Source: Hymenobacter elongatus
GTDB taxonomy: Bacteria > Bacteroidota > Bacteroidia > Cytophagales > Hymenobacteraceae
DNA length: 64,000 nt
Reading direction: 5' to 3'
Assembly: GCF_004745955.1 (NCBI RefSeq)
Contig: NZ_SRLD01000009.1
Location: forward strand, 1-64,000
Positions 51,804 to 60,095 of this stretch are shown here, one piece after another; the stretch's first letter is position 1, and the number at the start of each line of letters is the position of its first letter. The notes under the pieces are model-generated. The model saw only the letters and a list, made by a program, of their open reading frames with translations. It ran no database searches and was not told where the DNA came from. The translations under genes and the position numbers were made by a program.

Positions 51804-52040
51804 CTATTTTTCCAGCTCGGCCCAGAAGTCTTCCTTGCCCAAGCCCAGGATGCGCAGGCCGTTTTTGAGGATGAACTCCGGCACCGGGTCGATGTGCGTC
51901 TGGAAGGTAACCGGGCGGTTCAGGTCTTTGCGGGTCCAGTGCTCGTGGCCGCCTTTGGTGCGGGTACACTGGCAGCCGACGCGCTCCAGGAACGTCCGGT
52001 AATCCCGGATGGTCACGTTGCGGAGCGTTTTGATGGTCAT
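51804..52040 (-). CDS. hicA: HicA-type mRNA interferase toxin
   Basis: The 78-residue protein has the HicA double-stranded-RNA-binding-like fold: TIRDYRTFLERVGCQCTRTKGGHEHWTRKD, with the catalytic histidine in the GGHEHW motif, then FILKNGLRILGLGKEDFW. HicA toxins cleave mRNA and are held inactive by HicB. It overlaps the upstream hicB by 4 bp (ATGA), so translation is coupled, with the antitoxin gene first; many hicAB loci have the toxin first. Its stop lies 7 bp from the duplicated mfd fragment, so transcription may read into it. Confidence 0.85.
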   Translation of the reverse strand: MTIKTLRNVTIRDYRTFLERVGCQCTRTKGGHEHWTRKDLNRPVTFQTHIDPVPEFILKNGLRILGLGKEDFWAELEK

Positions 52041-52432
52041 CCGGCCAGCACGGGTAGCTCCACTTTCCGGTCATACTTCCGGAAATCCTTATGGTTTACG
52101 ATGTCCTGCAGCTGGTCGTTTTGCCGGAGCAGGCGGCTGAACTCCGGGGCCTTGTAGGTGCGGCTGGTGGCCCGGCCGGCCATTTTCCAACCCAGGCGCA
52201 GCAGCTCGTCCTGCAAAGAACCCTTGTTACGGGTATAGCGCAGAAACTCCTGCAGCGTTTCGTCAAAGGAGGCGCGGGCTTCCTTGTCCGAGTGGCCATA
52301 GCCGAACATGTCCAGAGCGGGGGAGAAAATGACGTGCAGCTCCTCCTCACGGTACGAAAGCAGGGACAAGCCTACTTCCATCACTTTGCCGTCGGGGCTT
52401 TTCACGGTTCCCCGGTATTTAAGTTTTGCCAC
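52037..52432 (-). CDS. hicB: HicB-family antitoxin
   Basis: The 131-residue protein carries a HicB-like partial RNase H fold (MEVGLSLLSYREEELHVIFSPALDMFGYGHSDKEARASFDETLQEFLRY, about 18-66), followed by a helical tail. It should neutralise HicA by blocking its active site and may repress its own promoter. It begins with GTG at 52430-52432, and its stop overlaps the hicA start. An inverted GGCAAGTTAGTACTTGCC lies just upstream (about 52452-52469) and is a candidate operator. It sits between the duplicated mfd end and the real mfd. Confidence 0.82.
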   Translation of the reverse strand: MAKLKYRGTVKSPDGKVMEVGLSLLSYREEELHVIFSPALDMFGYGHSDKEARASFDETLQEFLRYTRNKGSLQDELLRLGWKMAGRATSRTYKAPEFSRLLRQNDQLQDIVNHKDFRKYDRKVELPVLAG

Positions 52433-52451
52433 GGTGCAGTGAAAGGTTACA

Positions 52452-52469
52452 GGGCAAGTTAGTACTTGC
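52452..52469. promoter_or_regulatory. Palindrome upstream of hicB (possible operator)
   Basis: GGCAAGTTAGTACTTGCC is an interrupted palindrome (GGCAAGT / ACTTGCC with 4 bases between) about 20 bp before the hicB start. Antitoxin-bound operators of hicBA loci often take this form. No binding data; inference from position. Confidence 0.35.
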
Positions 52470-52535
52470 CGCCGCGTGGAACAACAGGGTTAGAGTAGGG
52501 TTTCATTCCCCGGCGTTTGGAGCTGGTGGTAAAAA

Positions 52536-52698
52536 ACGTGTCACGCTGAGCGCAGCGGAGTCGAGGCATCTCTCTCCCGCTTCGTCCGGCTCCCCTCTCT
52601 TTTGGCTTCGCGCCTCAGGCGAACCGGGGCTGGGGGTGAGGTTCGACAAAGCGGGAGAGATGCTTCGGCTTCGCGGACGCAAGATGAAGCATGACGTT
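52536..52698. repeat. Dispersed palindromic repeat, copy I
   Basis: The left arm has TGTCACGCTGAGCGCAGC and GGCATCTCTCTCCCGCTTCG, and the right arm has GCGGGAGAGATGCTTCGGC and GAAGCATGACGTTC. The central 60 bp (CTCCCCTCTCTTTTGG to GGGGCTGGGGGTGAGG) is an inserted segment with its own partial symmetry. It lies between the hicBA upstream region and the mfd stop. Confidence 0.75.
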
Positions 52699-52714
52699 CT
52701 GCATTGCGCATACT

Positions 52715-55700
52715 CTACGCCTCCACCTTCTCCTCACTCCCCAACTCGGCCAATATCCGTTTGGCCGCCTGCACACTCTTCACCTCGTCGATGCTGATGA
52801 TGAGCTGTTCCTTGCGCTCCTTCATGCTCGCGGTGCGGCTGTGGGTCTGGATGTAGTTGAGGATGTTGCCGAACTGCTCGCCCTGGAAGTAGGCGGCGTT
52901 GTCGGTGGCGGGGATGTAGCCTTTGAGCAGGTTCTTCTTGAGCGTGAGCTTCTCGAAACCGGCCTGGCAGGCCTGCCAGCGCAGCTTCACGATGTCGGCG
53001 AGCTGCTCCACCTCGGCGGGCAGCGGGCCGAAGCGGTCCACCATGCCGGCAATGAGCTTGCGCAATTCCTCGGGGCCTTTGGCCCGGTCCAGCTTGCTGT
53101 AGAGCTGCAGGCGCTCCGACACGCTGCTCACGTAGGAGTCGGGAATCAGGATCTGCAGGTCGGTTTCGATGTTGCACTCCTTGGGGCCCTTGTTGCCCAC
53201 GGCATCCTGGAGTCGTCCTGTCGTGTCGCCCAGGAACAGGTCGCGGAACTCGGTTTCCTTGAGCTCGGTCACGGCCTCGTCCAGAATCTGGTGGTAGGTT
53301 TCGTAGCCCAGGTCGTTGATGAAGCCCGACTGCTCGCCGCCGAGCAGGTTGCCGGCCCCGCGGATGTCGAGGTCGCGCATGGCCACGTTGAAGCCCGCGC
53401 CCAGGTCCGAGAATTCTTCGAGGGTGCTCAGGCGCTTGCGGGCGTCGGAGGGCAGGCCGGCTACGGGCGGGGTGAGCAGGTAGCAGTACGCCTTCTTGTT
53501 GGAGCGGCCCACGCGGCCCCGCATCTGGTGCAAATCACTTAGCCCGTGCAGGTGGGCGCGGTTGATGATGATGGTGTTGGCGTTCGGAATGTCGAGGCCC
53601 GACTCAATCAGGTTGGTGCTCACCAGCACGTCGTACTCGCCGTCGATGAACTTCATCATGCGCTTTTCGAGCTGGTCGCCCTCCATCTGCCCGTGAATGG
53701 TGGTGATGCGCGCGTCGGGCACCATGCGCAGGATCATCGCGCCCATCTCGTCGAGGTCCTTCACCCGGTTGTGCACGAAGAACACCTGCCCGCCGCGCTT
53801 CAGCTCCCGGGCCACGGCGTCGCGGATCAGGATTTCGTCGAATACGTGCAGCTCGGTCTGCACCGGCTGGCGGTTGGGCGGGGGCGTGGCAATGACGGAT
53901 AGGTCGCGGGCGCCCATGAGCGAGAAGTGCAGGGTGCGCGGAATCGGCGTGGCCGACAGCGTCAGCGTGTCCACGTTCACCTTCAGCTCCTTGAGCTTGT
54001 CCTTGGTCTTGACCCCGAACTTCTGCTCCTCATCAATGATGAGCAAACCCAGGTCCTTGAACTTGATGTCCTTGTTGGTGAGGCGGTGGGTGCCGATGAG
54101 GATGTCGGTTTTGCCGTCGGCCACCCGGGCCAGGGTTTCCTTGATCTGCTTGGTGGTCTTGAAGCGGTTCACGTACTCCACCGTCACGGGCAGGTTGGCG
54201 AGCCGCTCGCGGAAGGTTTTGTAGTGCTGCATGGCCAGAATGGTGGTGGGCACCAGAATGGCGGCCTGCTTGCCGTCGGCCACGGCCTTGAAGGCGGCCC
54301 GGATGGCAATTTCGGTTTTGCCGAAGCCCACGTCCCCGCAGATCAGGCGGTCCATGGGGTGGGGCACTTCCATGTCGCGCTTCACGTCCTCGGTAGCCTT
54401 GGCCTGGTCGGGGGTGTCCTCGTAGATGAACGAGGATTCCAGCTCGGCCTGCATGAAGGAGTCGGGGGCGAAGGCGTGGCCGGGCGCGGTTTTGCGCTTG
54501 GCGTAGAGCCGGATCAGCTCGGCGGCAATGTCCTTGACCTTTTTCTTAACCGACTTCTTCTTGTTTTCCCACTCCGGCGAGCCCAGCTTGCTCATGGTCG
54601 GCGGCGTGCCCTCGGCCCCCGAGTACTTGGCAATCTTGTGCAGGGCGTGGATGCTGACGGTCAGCAAATCGTCGTCGCGGTACACCAGCCGGATGGCCTC
54701 CTGCAGGTGCCCGTTGATTTCGACCTGCGTCAGGCCGGCGAAGCGGGCAATGCCGTAGTCCTGGTGGGTCACGTAGTCGCCGGGGCTGAGCGTGCGCAGC
54801 TCCTTGAGCGTAAGCGCCTTTTTCTTGGAGAACTTCTTCGCTTCCTGGGCCCGGTAGAACCGCTCGAACAGCTGGTGGTCAGTGTACACCACGAGCTTCA
54901 TCAAATCGTCCACGTAGCCTTCGCGCAACGCCACCAGCATGTGCTGGAAGGATACGTTGTTGTCCAGCTCGTCGAAGATAGTGCGCAGCCGGTCGGCCTG
55001 GCGCACCGAGTCGGCCCCGATAATGGTGACGTAGTTTTTGGTGGCGTTGTCGTGCAGGTTCTTCACCATGCGGTTGAAGTCCTTGTTGAACGAAGGCTGG
55101 GGTTTAGCCCCGAAGCTGAACTCCTCGGCCCCGGTCTTGAAGTGAAACCGCTTGCCGAACTCCACCACTGGGAAGTTCTCCAGCAGCTTGCGAAACGACT
55201 TGCCCGTCTCGAACAGCTGCTCGGGCTTGCTCACAATCTGCATCCCCGCCGCCCCCGCCAGCAGCTCCTGAAAGCCCGCGTCGGCCTTCTCGAACGACTC
55301 CGTCACGATGTCGATGGTCTGGCGCACGTCCTTGATCCACACGGCCGTGTGCCGGGGCATGAAGTCCAGAAAGGCCTCCCGGGTTTCCTGGAGCAGCTTG
55401 GTCTGCACGTTGGGAATGATGCTGATCTGCTGCTTCTGCTCCACCGAAAGCTGGGTTTCGGGATTAAACGTGCGGATAGTCTCCACCTCGTCGCCGAACA
55501 GCTCGATGCGGTAGGGCAGCTCATTAGCGTAGGAAAAGATGTCGACGATGCCGCCGCGCACGGCAAACTGCCCGGCCTCGTACACGAAGTCGGTCCGCTC
55601 GAAGTCGTACTCGGCCAGCATGTCGCTGATGAAGTTCACGTCGAGCTTCTCGCCCACCTTCACCAGAAAGGTGTTTGCCACCAGGCTCTTGCGGTTGATA

Positions 55701-56149
55701 ACCTTCTCGAACAGCGCCTCAGGATAGGTAATGATCAGCTCCCCGGTCTTGGGCTTGGAGTTCAGGCGGTTGAGCACCTCGGCGCGCATGAGCACGTTGG
55801 CGTTTTCCGTCTCGTCGAAGTGGTAGGGGCGCTTGTAGGAGCTCGGGAACAGCAACGGGTCCTGCTCGGGCAGCAGGTGCTGGAGGTCGGCCAGGAAGTA
55901 GCCGGCCTCGTCCTTGTCGTGGAGCACGAACAAATGGTGCTGGTCCGGAAACAAGCCGTGCATAGCGGCCGCCACCACCGCGTCCTGGCTGCCGACGAGG
56001 CCGCGCAGGTGCAGGCGGGGCAGGGGCCCGGCGGGCGCGGCTTCGGCGGCGGGGCGCAGGGAGTGGCGCGTGGCCGGGTTCAGGCGGCCCGCTACGGTGA
56101 GTACGGTCGGGTCGAGGCGGTAGAGCTGGAGGAAATCGGTGACCTTCAA
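52715..56149 (-). CDS. mfd: Transcription-repair coupling factor Mfd
   Basis: The 1,144-residue DNA translocase removes stalled RNA polymerase and recruits UvrA to lesions. It shows the UvrB-like N-terminal region (about 1-440), the RNA-polymerase-interacting CarD-like domain (GDYVTHQDYGIARFAGL), the helicase domains with Walker A ICGDVGFGKTEIAIRAAF and motif II LLIIDEEQKFGV, the TRG region, and the C-terminal UvrA-masking domain. Length is normal. The start is TTG at 56147-56149; no in-frame ATG lies nearby and a stop is 5 codons upstream. Its last 170 bp exist in a second copy at 51624-51797. No terminator was identified before copy I of the dispersed repeat. Confidence 0.95.
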   Translation of the reverse strand: MKVTDFLQLYRLDPTVLTVAGRLNPATRHSLRPAAEAAPAGPLPRLHLRGLVGSQDAVVAAAMHGLFPDQHHLFVLHDKDEAGYFLADLQHLLPEQDPLLFPSSYKRPYHFDETENANVLMRAEVLNRLNSKPKTGELIITYPEALFEKVINRKSLVANTFLVKVGEKLDVNFISDMLAEYDFERTDFVYEAGQFAVRGGIVDIFSYANELPYRIELFGDEVETIRTFNPETQLSVEQKQQISIIPNVQTKLLQETREAFLDFMPRHTAVWIKDVRQTIDIVTESFEKADAGFQELLAGAAGMQIVSKPEQLFETGKSFRKLLENFPVVEFGKRFHFKTGAEEFSFGAKPQPSFNKDFNRMVKNLHDNATKNYVTIIGADSVRQADRLRTIFDELDNNVSFQHMLVALREGYVDDLMKLVVYTDHQLFERFYRAQEAKKFSKKKALTLKELRTLSPGDYVTHQDYGIARFAGLTQVEINGHLQEAIRLVYRDDDLLTVSIHALHKIAKYSGAEGTPPTMSKLGSPEWENKKKSVKKKVKDIAAELIRLYAKRKTAPGHAFAPDSFMQAELESSFIYEDTPDQAKATEDVKRDMEVPHPMDRLICGDVGFGKTEIAIRAAFKAVADGKQAAILVPTTILAMQHYKTFRERLANLPVTVEYVNRFKTTKQIKETLARVADGKTDILIGTHRLTNKDIKFKDLGLLIIDEEQKFGVKTKDKLKELKVNVDTLTLSATPIPRTLHFSLMGARDLSVIATPPPNRQPVQTELHVFDEILIRDAVARELKRGGQVFFVHNRVKDLDEMGAMILRMVPDARITTIHGQMEGDQLEKRMMKFIDGEYDVLVSTNLIESGLDIPNANTIIINRAHLHGLSDLHQMRGRVGRSNKKAYCYLLTPPVAGLPSDARKRLSTLEEFSDLGAGFNVAMRDLDIRGAGNLLGGEQSGFINDLGYETYHQILDEAVTELKETEFRDLFLGDTTGRLQDAVGNKGPKECNIETDLQILIPDSYVSSVSERLQLYSKLDRAKGPEELRKLIAGMVDRFGPLPAEVEQLADIVKLRWQACQAGFEKLTLKKNLLKGYIPATDNAAYFQGEQFGNILNYIQTHSRTASMKERKEQLIISIDEVKSVQAAKRILAELGSEEKVEA

Positions 56150-56364
56150 AACGCGGAAAGGCTAGGAGGGAGGCAAAAGGGAGAAGCCCGGCCGGCAGTA
56201 TTTCCGGTCGGGCATAACGAATAAGGAGTGGGTAAGCAATACCGCCCGCAAGGTCCGAAAGTTTCCCCGGCCCGCCGAATGCTTGTGTTACGCTTGTGTT
56301 TCCTGTACATTAGTCGTCATTCTGCGGTATATCCCGCAGTTTGCCCTACTCTTCTCCTGTTGCG

Positions 56365-56556
56365 ATGGACCCCACCCGTAACCCCGCCGCGGATACCGAT
56401 TTTGATTTTGACGCCTGGGTGCGTTGGCAGCACCTCACCCACGCCTGGCACAGTGTAAGTGCGGCCCGGCGCAAAGCGACCCGCCACATTGCTCCGGTCT
56501 CCGCTGCTGTCCCGCCTGCCCCCGAAGAGGCTGCCCTGCTGCCAGTGCCTAACTAG
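56365..56556 (+). CDS. Small acidic protein, doubtful
   Basis: A 63-residue frame from ATG 56365 (MDPTRNPAADTDFDFDAWVRWQHL) with an acidic head, a tryptophan-rich helix and a proline/alanine tail. It lies between mfd and the YdjM-like gene in the same direction as the latter, 51 bp before it. Nothing in it is diagnostic. It could be a real short gene or chance coding in GC-rich DNA. Confidence 0.3.
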   Translation: MDPTRNPAADTDFDFDAWVRWQHLTHAWHSVSAARRKATRHIAPVSAAVPPAPEEAALLPVPN

Positions 56557-56607
56557 CGGCGCGCCGCGTACCTTCGCCCTTTGGTGTATCTGCAGTAAAG
56601 ACTATTC

Positions 56608-57348
56608 GTGCGCGGTTCTTCTCACCTGGCCATCGGCCTTATTACCGGCGTGGCCGTGGGCGGCCTCATAGCCGGGGTGCCTTTTTCTCCCGCCGGCATT
56701 GCCCTGGCGGGCTTCTCGGCCCTGGCCCCCGACCTCGACCATCCCAGCTCCCGCCTGAGCAAGCGCTTGAGCTTCTCCCAGAATTACGTGCGGTGGGCTT
56801 TTGCTATCGTAGCGCTGGGGCTGGCTGGCTACACGCACTACATGCTCCCACTGGGGCCCGAGCGGCGCATGGGCTTCACGGCGGCGCTGGCCTTCGGCTT
56901 GATCGGAGTGTCGTTGCAAGGCGGCTCGGCCCGTAAGCTGGCCCTGATGTTTACCGGCATCTGCACGGTGCTGGCCGGGCTCTACTTCGGGTATCTGTGG
57001 CTGAGTCTGTTGGGTACTTTTGTGGCCCTGGCACCCTACACCTCCCACCGCACCTGGACGCACACTATCTGGGCCGCCGCCCTCTGGACCTACATCGGCT
57101 ACCTGGCCAATAACACGCTTGGCTGGCACGGCGTGGCCCACTTTGCCGGTGCGGGCTACGTTTCCCACCTCCTCGCCGATTCGCTGACCAAGGCCGGCGT
57201 CAAGTGGTTTATGCCCTTGTCGGACTACGCTTTCAAGCTACCCTTGATCCGGACGGGCTCTGCTGCCGGCAACATGCTGGAGGTCGGTATATGCCTGGGC
57301 TACGCGGCCCTGGTGCTCGTGCTCATCGTGAGCCGGATGAACTTCTGA
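56608..57348 (+). CDS. YdjM-family metal-dependent membrane hydrolase
   Basis: The 246-residue inner-membrane protein belongs to the YdjM (LexA-binding, inner membrane-associated putative hydrolase) family. The early His motif is in SSHLAIGLITG, the acidic pair in SALAPDLDHPSSRLSKRL, HRTWTHTIWAA holds two more histidines, and the last is in FAGAGYVSHLLADSLTKAG; these are the family's likely metal ligands. Five or so hydrophobic segments span the length. Function is only predicted for the family. The start is GTG at 56608; the first in-frame ATG is much later and would remove the first motif. A repair link with mfd is not shown. Confidence 0.88.
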   Translation: MRGSSHLAIGLITGVAVGGLIAGVPFSPAGIALAGFSALAPDLDHPSSRLSKRLSFSQNYVRWAFAIVALGLAGYTHYMLPLGPERRMGFTAALAFGLIGVSLQGGSARKLALMFTGICTVLAGLYFGYLWLSLLGTFVALAPYTSHRTWTHTIWAAALWTYIGYLANNTLGWHGVAHFAGAGYVSHLLADSLTKAGVKWFMPLSDYAFKLPLIRTGSAAGNMLEVGICLGYAALVLVLIVSRMNF

Positions 57349-58054
57349 GGCCTGCACACTACAAGCCCACCAGTTAGTTCTACCATGCCCCGACTGCGGT
57401 TGAGTGCGCCGGAAAAGTGTGTCGCCCATGAGAAGCTTACAAAAAAAATTGTGTTATTTAGAAGAAATGGGTGGGTAGAAAATTTTATTTCAAACAAGCC
57501 CGAGCACAGTTATTTGTTTGCTGAAATTGAACTATAACGATAAGGTAATAGATAAATAGGGATAAATGACAGAATTTAGAACAAGTGGACGAGAGTACAA
57601 TTCCACTACAATCGGTGATGGCTGCAAGGGCGTGCAGCGCTAGCGCCAATAGAAAAGTTGCACTACTGTCATTAAGCTAGTAGCTTCGTCGTCACTCGAC
57701 TAATGTCGATGAAATTGCACTGTGTAAACAGTACTGTAAAATATATTTTCACTAATATTGTTGTTAAATATTCGTAGCTTCATGGAGGGGAGACAGAATT
57801 GGATATAGGATTTTATATGTGTTGAAAACTGCCACTCACCATCGGGGCTCCTACATTGGAGGTTTTTAAACAAACTGGACTTTGCCGTCTTTGCTATCAC
57901 ATAATCATGTAGCAGCTGCTAAGTACTGGTCGTGCGAAGGCTAACCGACGAAATCAGGTCCGTATATTGGATCATAGTTACCTTAGCACCCACAAATGCC
58001 ACTCTCTCTCTTACCTACCCTGATTGCACACCCCTCGCATTAAAGCTTTTTTGT
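57349..58054. other. 700-bp AT-rich gap without a supported gene
   Basis: This is the longest gene-free stretch outside the repeats. It is AT-rich between 57420 and 57900. A 66-residue frame on the minus strand (57700-57900) has no recognisable features and is not called. I found no hairpin of terminator type after the YdjM-like gene and no strong repeat. A weak -7-like TACCTTAG (57979-57986, one base off) lies 69 bp before the NYN-domain gene. It may hold decayed acquired DNA. Confidence 0.4.
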
Positions 58055-59047
58055 ATGAACCAGATGAATAGCCCACTGATAAGGATAGGCGTCTTCTACG
58101 ACGGTAATTATTTCCTTAAGATCAGTGATTACTACTACTTTCAGCACGAGCGCAAGGCCCGTATCAGCCTAGAAGGCCTGCACGAGTATATCCGGCACCA
58201 GGTCGCTGAAGAAGAAGATGTAGACGTCCGCCTGAGTCAGATTACGGATTCGCACTTCTTCCGGGGCCGCCTCTCGGCTACCGAAGCCCGCGACAAAGAC
58301 CGGCTTTTTCATGACCGCCTCCTCGATGACATTCTGATGAACCTGGGCGTTGCCACGCACTACATGCCGCTCAAAACGCGGGATGGACGGCTGCAGGAAA
58401 AAGGCATCGATGTCTGGTTGGCACTCGAAGCCCTGGAGCTGGCCCTGCACAAGAGCTTCGACGTTATCGTGCTCATCGCCGGCGACTCTGACTATGTACC
58501 CCTCATCAAGAAGCTCAACACCATCGGTACCCGTGTGATGCTGCTGAACTGGGACTTCAAGTATGTTGACTTCAAAGGCGAAAACCGCGTAACCCGCGCT
58601 TCGCAGCTATTGTTGGAGCACGTCACTTACCCGGTGGCCATGCACGAGGTTATCGATAATGGCCTTTCCAGCAGCGACGAGCTGATCGAGAGTCTGTTCG
58701 TGAGCCAGCCCGAGCCCGTAGCCTTTCCTTCCGTGAAGCCGATTCGCCCTTCGGGCCCGACGGCGGCTGGGCCGGTTGGTACGGTGGGCATTAGCACCAT
58801 CAAAAACCTCAAGAACGGCTTTGGCTTCGTCGTGATGCCGCCAAACAACCTGTTTTTCAGCTACGCTGATATGGCCGAAGGCGACTTCAACGACCTGGCC
58901 GAGGGCGACTGGGTTGAGTTCACGGTGGGCCGCAACCACCGCGACGAAGACTGTGCCCGCAACGTGCGCAAAGTGCAGCCGCCCCAGGAAGGCGACGAGT
59001 ACGAAGAGCACGAGCAGCACGAATCAGCTTCCTCTGACCTGGTGTAG
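58055..59047 (+). CDS. NYN-domain protein fused to a cold-shock-like domain
   Basis: The 330-residue protein has an N-terminal NYN (PIN-like, LabA/DUF88) nuclease domain: IGVFYDGNYFL with D16, a mid acidic residue near D119 in GIDVWLALEAL, and IAGDSDYVPLI with D144 and D146. A linker (about 200-250) leads to a C-terminal cold-shock-like RNA-binding domain (STIKNLKNGFGFVVMPPNNLFFSYADM... GDWVEFTVGRN, about 252-315). An acidic tail follows. It is probably an RNA-binding or RNA-cleaving protein in the cytoplasm; target unknown. ATG at 58055 (MNQMNS) is chosen because the in-frame sequence before it is not protein-like. A terminator follows at 59077. Confidence 0.88.
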   Translation: MNQMNSPLIRIGVFYDGNYFLKISDYYYFQHERKARISLEGLHEYIRHQVAEEEDVDVRLSQITDSHFFRGRLSATEARDKDRLFHDRLLDDILMNLGVATHYMPLKTRDGRLQEKGIDVWLALEALELALHKSFDVIVLIAGDSDYVPLIKKLNTIGTRVMLLNWDFKYVDFKGENRVTRASQLLLEHVTYPVAMHEVIDNGLSSSDELIESLFVSQPEPVAFPSVKPIRPSGPTAAGPVGTVGISTIKNLKNGFGFVVMPPNNLFFSYADMAEGDFNDLAEGDWVEFTVGRNHRDEDCARNVRKVQPPQEGDEYEEHEQHESASSDLV

Positions 59048-59076
59048 GCCTCCCGCCTGACGACAGGTTACCTGAA

Positions 59077-59113
59077 AAAGCCGGATGCCCCACTGTTGGG
59101 AGCATCCGGCTTT
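59077..59113. terminator. Bidirectional terminator, NYN/thioesterase genes
   Basis: Perfect 12-bp stem AAAGCCGGATGC / GCATCCGGCTTT with a 13-base loop, A-rich left and T-rich right, between two convergent genes. Confidence 0.75.
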
Positions 59114-59155
59114 CGTGTTTTGTAGTGCGGGTCGCTGCTGCTCTGGCGCACGGGG

Positions 59156-59641
59156 CTAGATATCGGCCGGAGCATCATCGGCATCGGGAAACAGCAGGCG
59201 GTGAAAGTCGCGCTTATCGGCCGGGTAGCGGTTGAAGGTGCCCATGCCCCGGGCTACCACCAGCTCGCGGGTGAGGCAGCTGATTTCGGCGCTGCTGACT
59301 ATCAATGTCTTGCCCGAGTGGTCGACGCGGGCCCGCGCCACCAGGTAGTCGTTGAGCCGGACGGGGTGCAGGTAGTTGATCTTAAACTCGACCGTCGATA
59401 CCAGCTCTCCGCTTTGGAAGGAAAGCGTGAGGGCCGCCGCGCCCAGCGCTGAATCCATGAGTCCGGCAATGACGCCGCCGTGGCAGGTGCCGGGCGAGGA
59501 GAGGTGCTCGGGCCGAACGGTCATGCTGTACTCGACCTGGCCGGGCGTGGCCACCGTGAGCTGCATGCCATTGGTGCGGCCGTAGTGGTTTATTTGGTTG
59601 TAGATGCCTACTAGCGTGGCAACGTCAAAGGATTGCTCCAT
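59156..59641 (-). CDS. PaaI-family hotdog thioesterase
   Basis: The 161-residue protein has the single hotdog fold of acyl-CoA thioesterases of the PaaI/YigI type: VRPEHLSSPGTCHGGVIAGLMDSALG with the HGG motif that holds the catalytic region, LVSTVEFKINYLHPVRL, and LIVSSAEISC. It hydrolyses an acyl- or aryl-CoA; substrate unknown. ATG at 59639-59641. It is divergent from the DUF962 gene and convergent with the NYN gene. No operon partner. Confidence 0.9.
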   Translation of the reverse strand: MEQSFDVATLVGIYNQINHYGRTNGMQLTVATPGQVEYSMTVRPEHLSSPGTCHGGVIAGLMDSALGAAALTLSFQSGELVSTVEFKINYLHPVRLNDYLVARARVDHSGKTLIVSSAEISCLTRELVVARGMGTFNRYPADKRDFHRLLFPDADDAPADI

Positions 59642-59718
59642 AGAAAAAAGAGGCTGGACTGAGAAGCACTGGATATTGGCTGAAAAGTTAGGTTTCTTTA
59701 CCCAATAACCCCACCGCC

Positions 59719-60024
59719 ATGTCTGCCGCGCCTCTTTCCTTCGCCGATTTTTACCCGCGCTACCTGCGTGAGCACAGGAAGCGGGGTACGCGGGTGCTGC
59801 ATTTTATCGGCACCACGCTATTCCTGGCAGCGGCCATACTCGCCCTTCTCTGGCAGCGGCCGGGCTTGCTGGCCGTGGGCATCGTGGCCGCCTACGGCTG
59901 TGCCTGGATTGGCCACTTCTTTGTGGAGCACAACCGGCCTGCCACGTTTCAGCATCCCTGGTTTTCGCTGCTCGGCGACTTCCGCCTGTATTTCGACCTG
60001 CTGCGCGGCCGGGAGCGTTTCTGA
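59719..60024 (+). CDS. DUF962/Mpo1-like membrane protein
   Basis: The 101-residue protein matches the DUF962 (Mpo1-like) family: FADFYPRYLREHRKRGTRVLHFIGTTLFL, then a second hydrophobic segment, and GHFFVEHNRPATFQHPWFSLLGDFRLYFDLL. The conserved histidines H19, H28 and those of GHFFVEHN match the putative metal site of the yeast fatty-acid alpha-dioxygenase Mpo1. Two membrane segments. Bacterial members are uncharacterised; lipid metabolism is inferred. ATG at 59719, with a TAGGTTTC near-consensus -7 box at 59689. Its stop is 72 bp from the convergent GNAT gene. Confidence 0.9.
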   Translation: MSAAPLSFADFYPRYLREHRKRGTRVLHFIGTTLFLAAAILALLWQRPGLLAVGIVAAYGCAWIGHFFVEHNRPATFQHPWFSLLGDFRLYFDLLRGRERF

Positions 60025-60095
60025 CGTGCTGCCGCTGCGCCTGGTTTTTTACGCCTATCACCTGCAGCCACCAGCTGGTGCGGAAGTGGGCGGTG

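Noticed and set aside
52691..53542. A plus-strand gene overlapping the mfd 3' end
   Set aside because: Antisense frame of mfd. The similar-looking frame at 51585-52157 arises only because the mfd end is duplicated there.
53927..56224. A 765-codon open frame on the plus strand across mfd
   Set aside because: It is the antisense shadow of a clear mfd; composition (V, H, L, G) is typical of such shadows and no motif is present.
57700..57900. 66-codon AT-rich minus-strand frame
   Set aside because: No start context, no motif and no homologue known to me; such frames are common by chance in AT-rich gaps.
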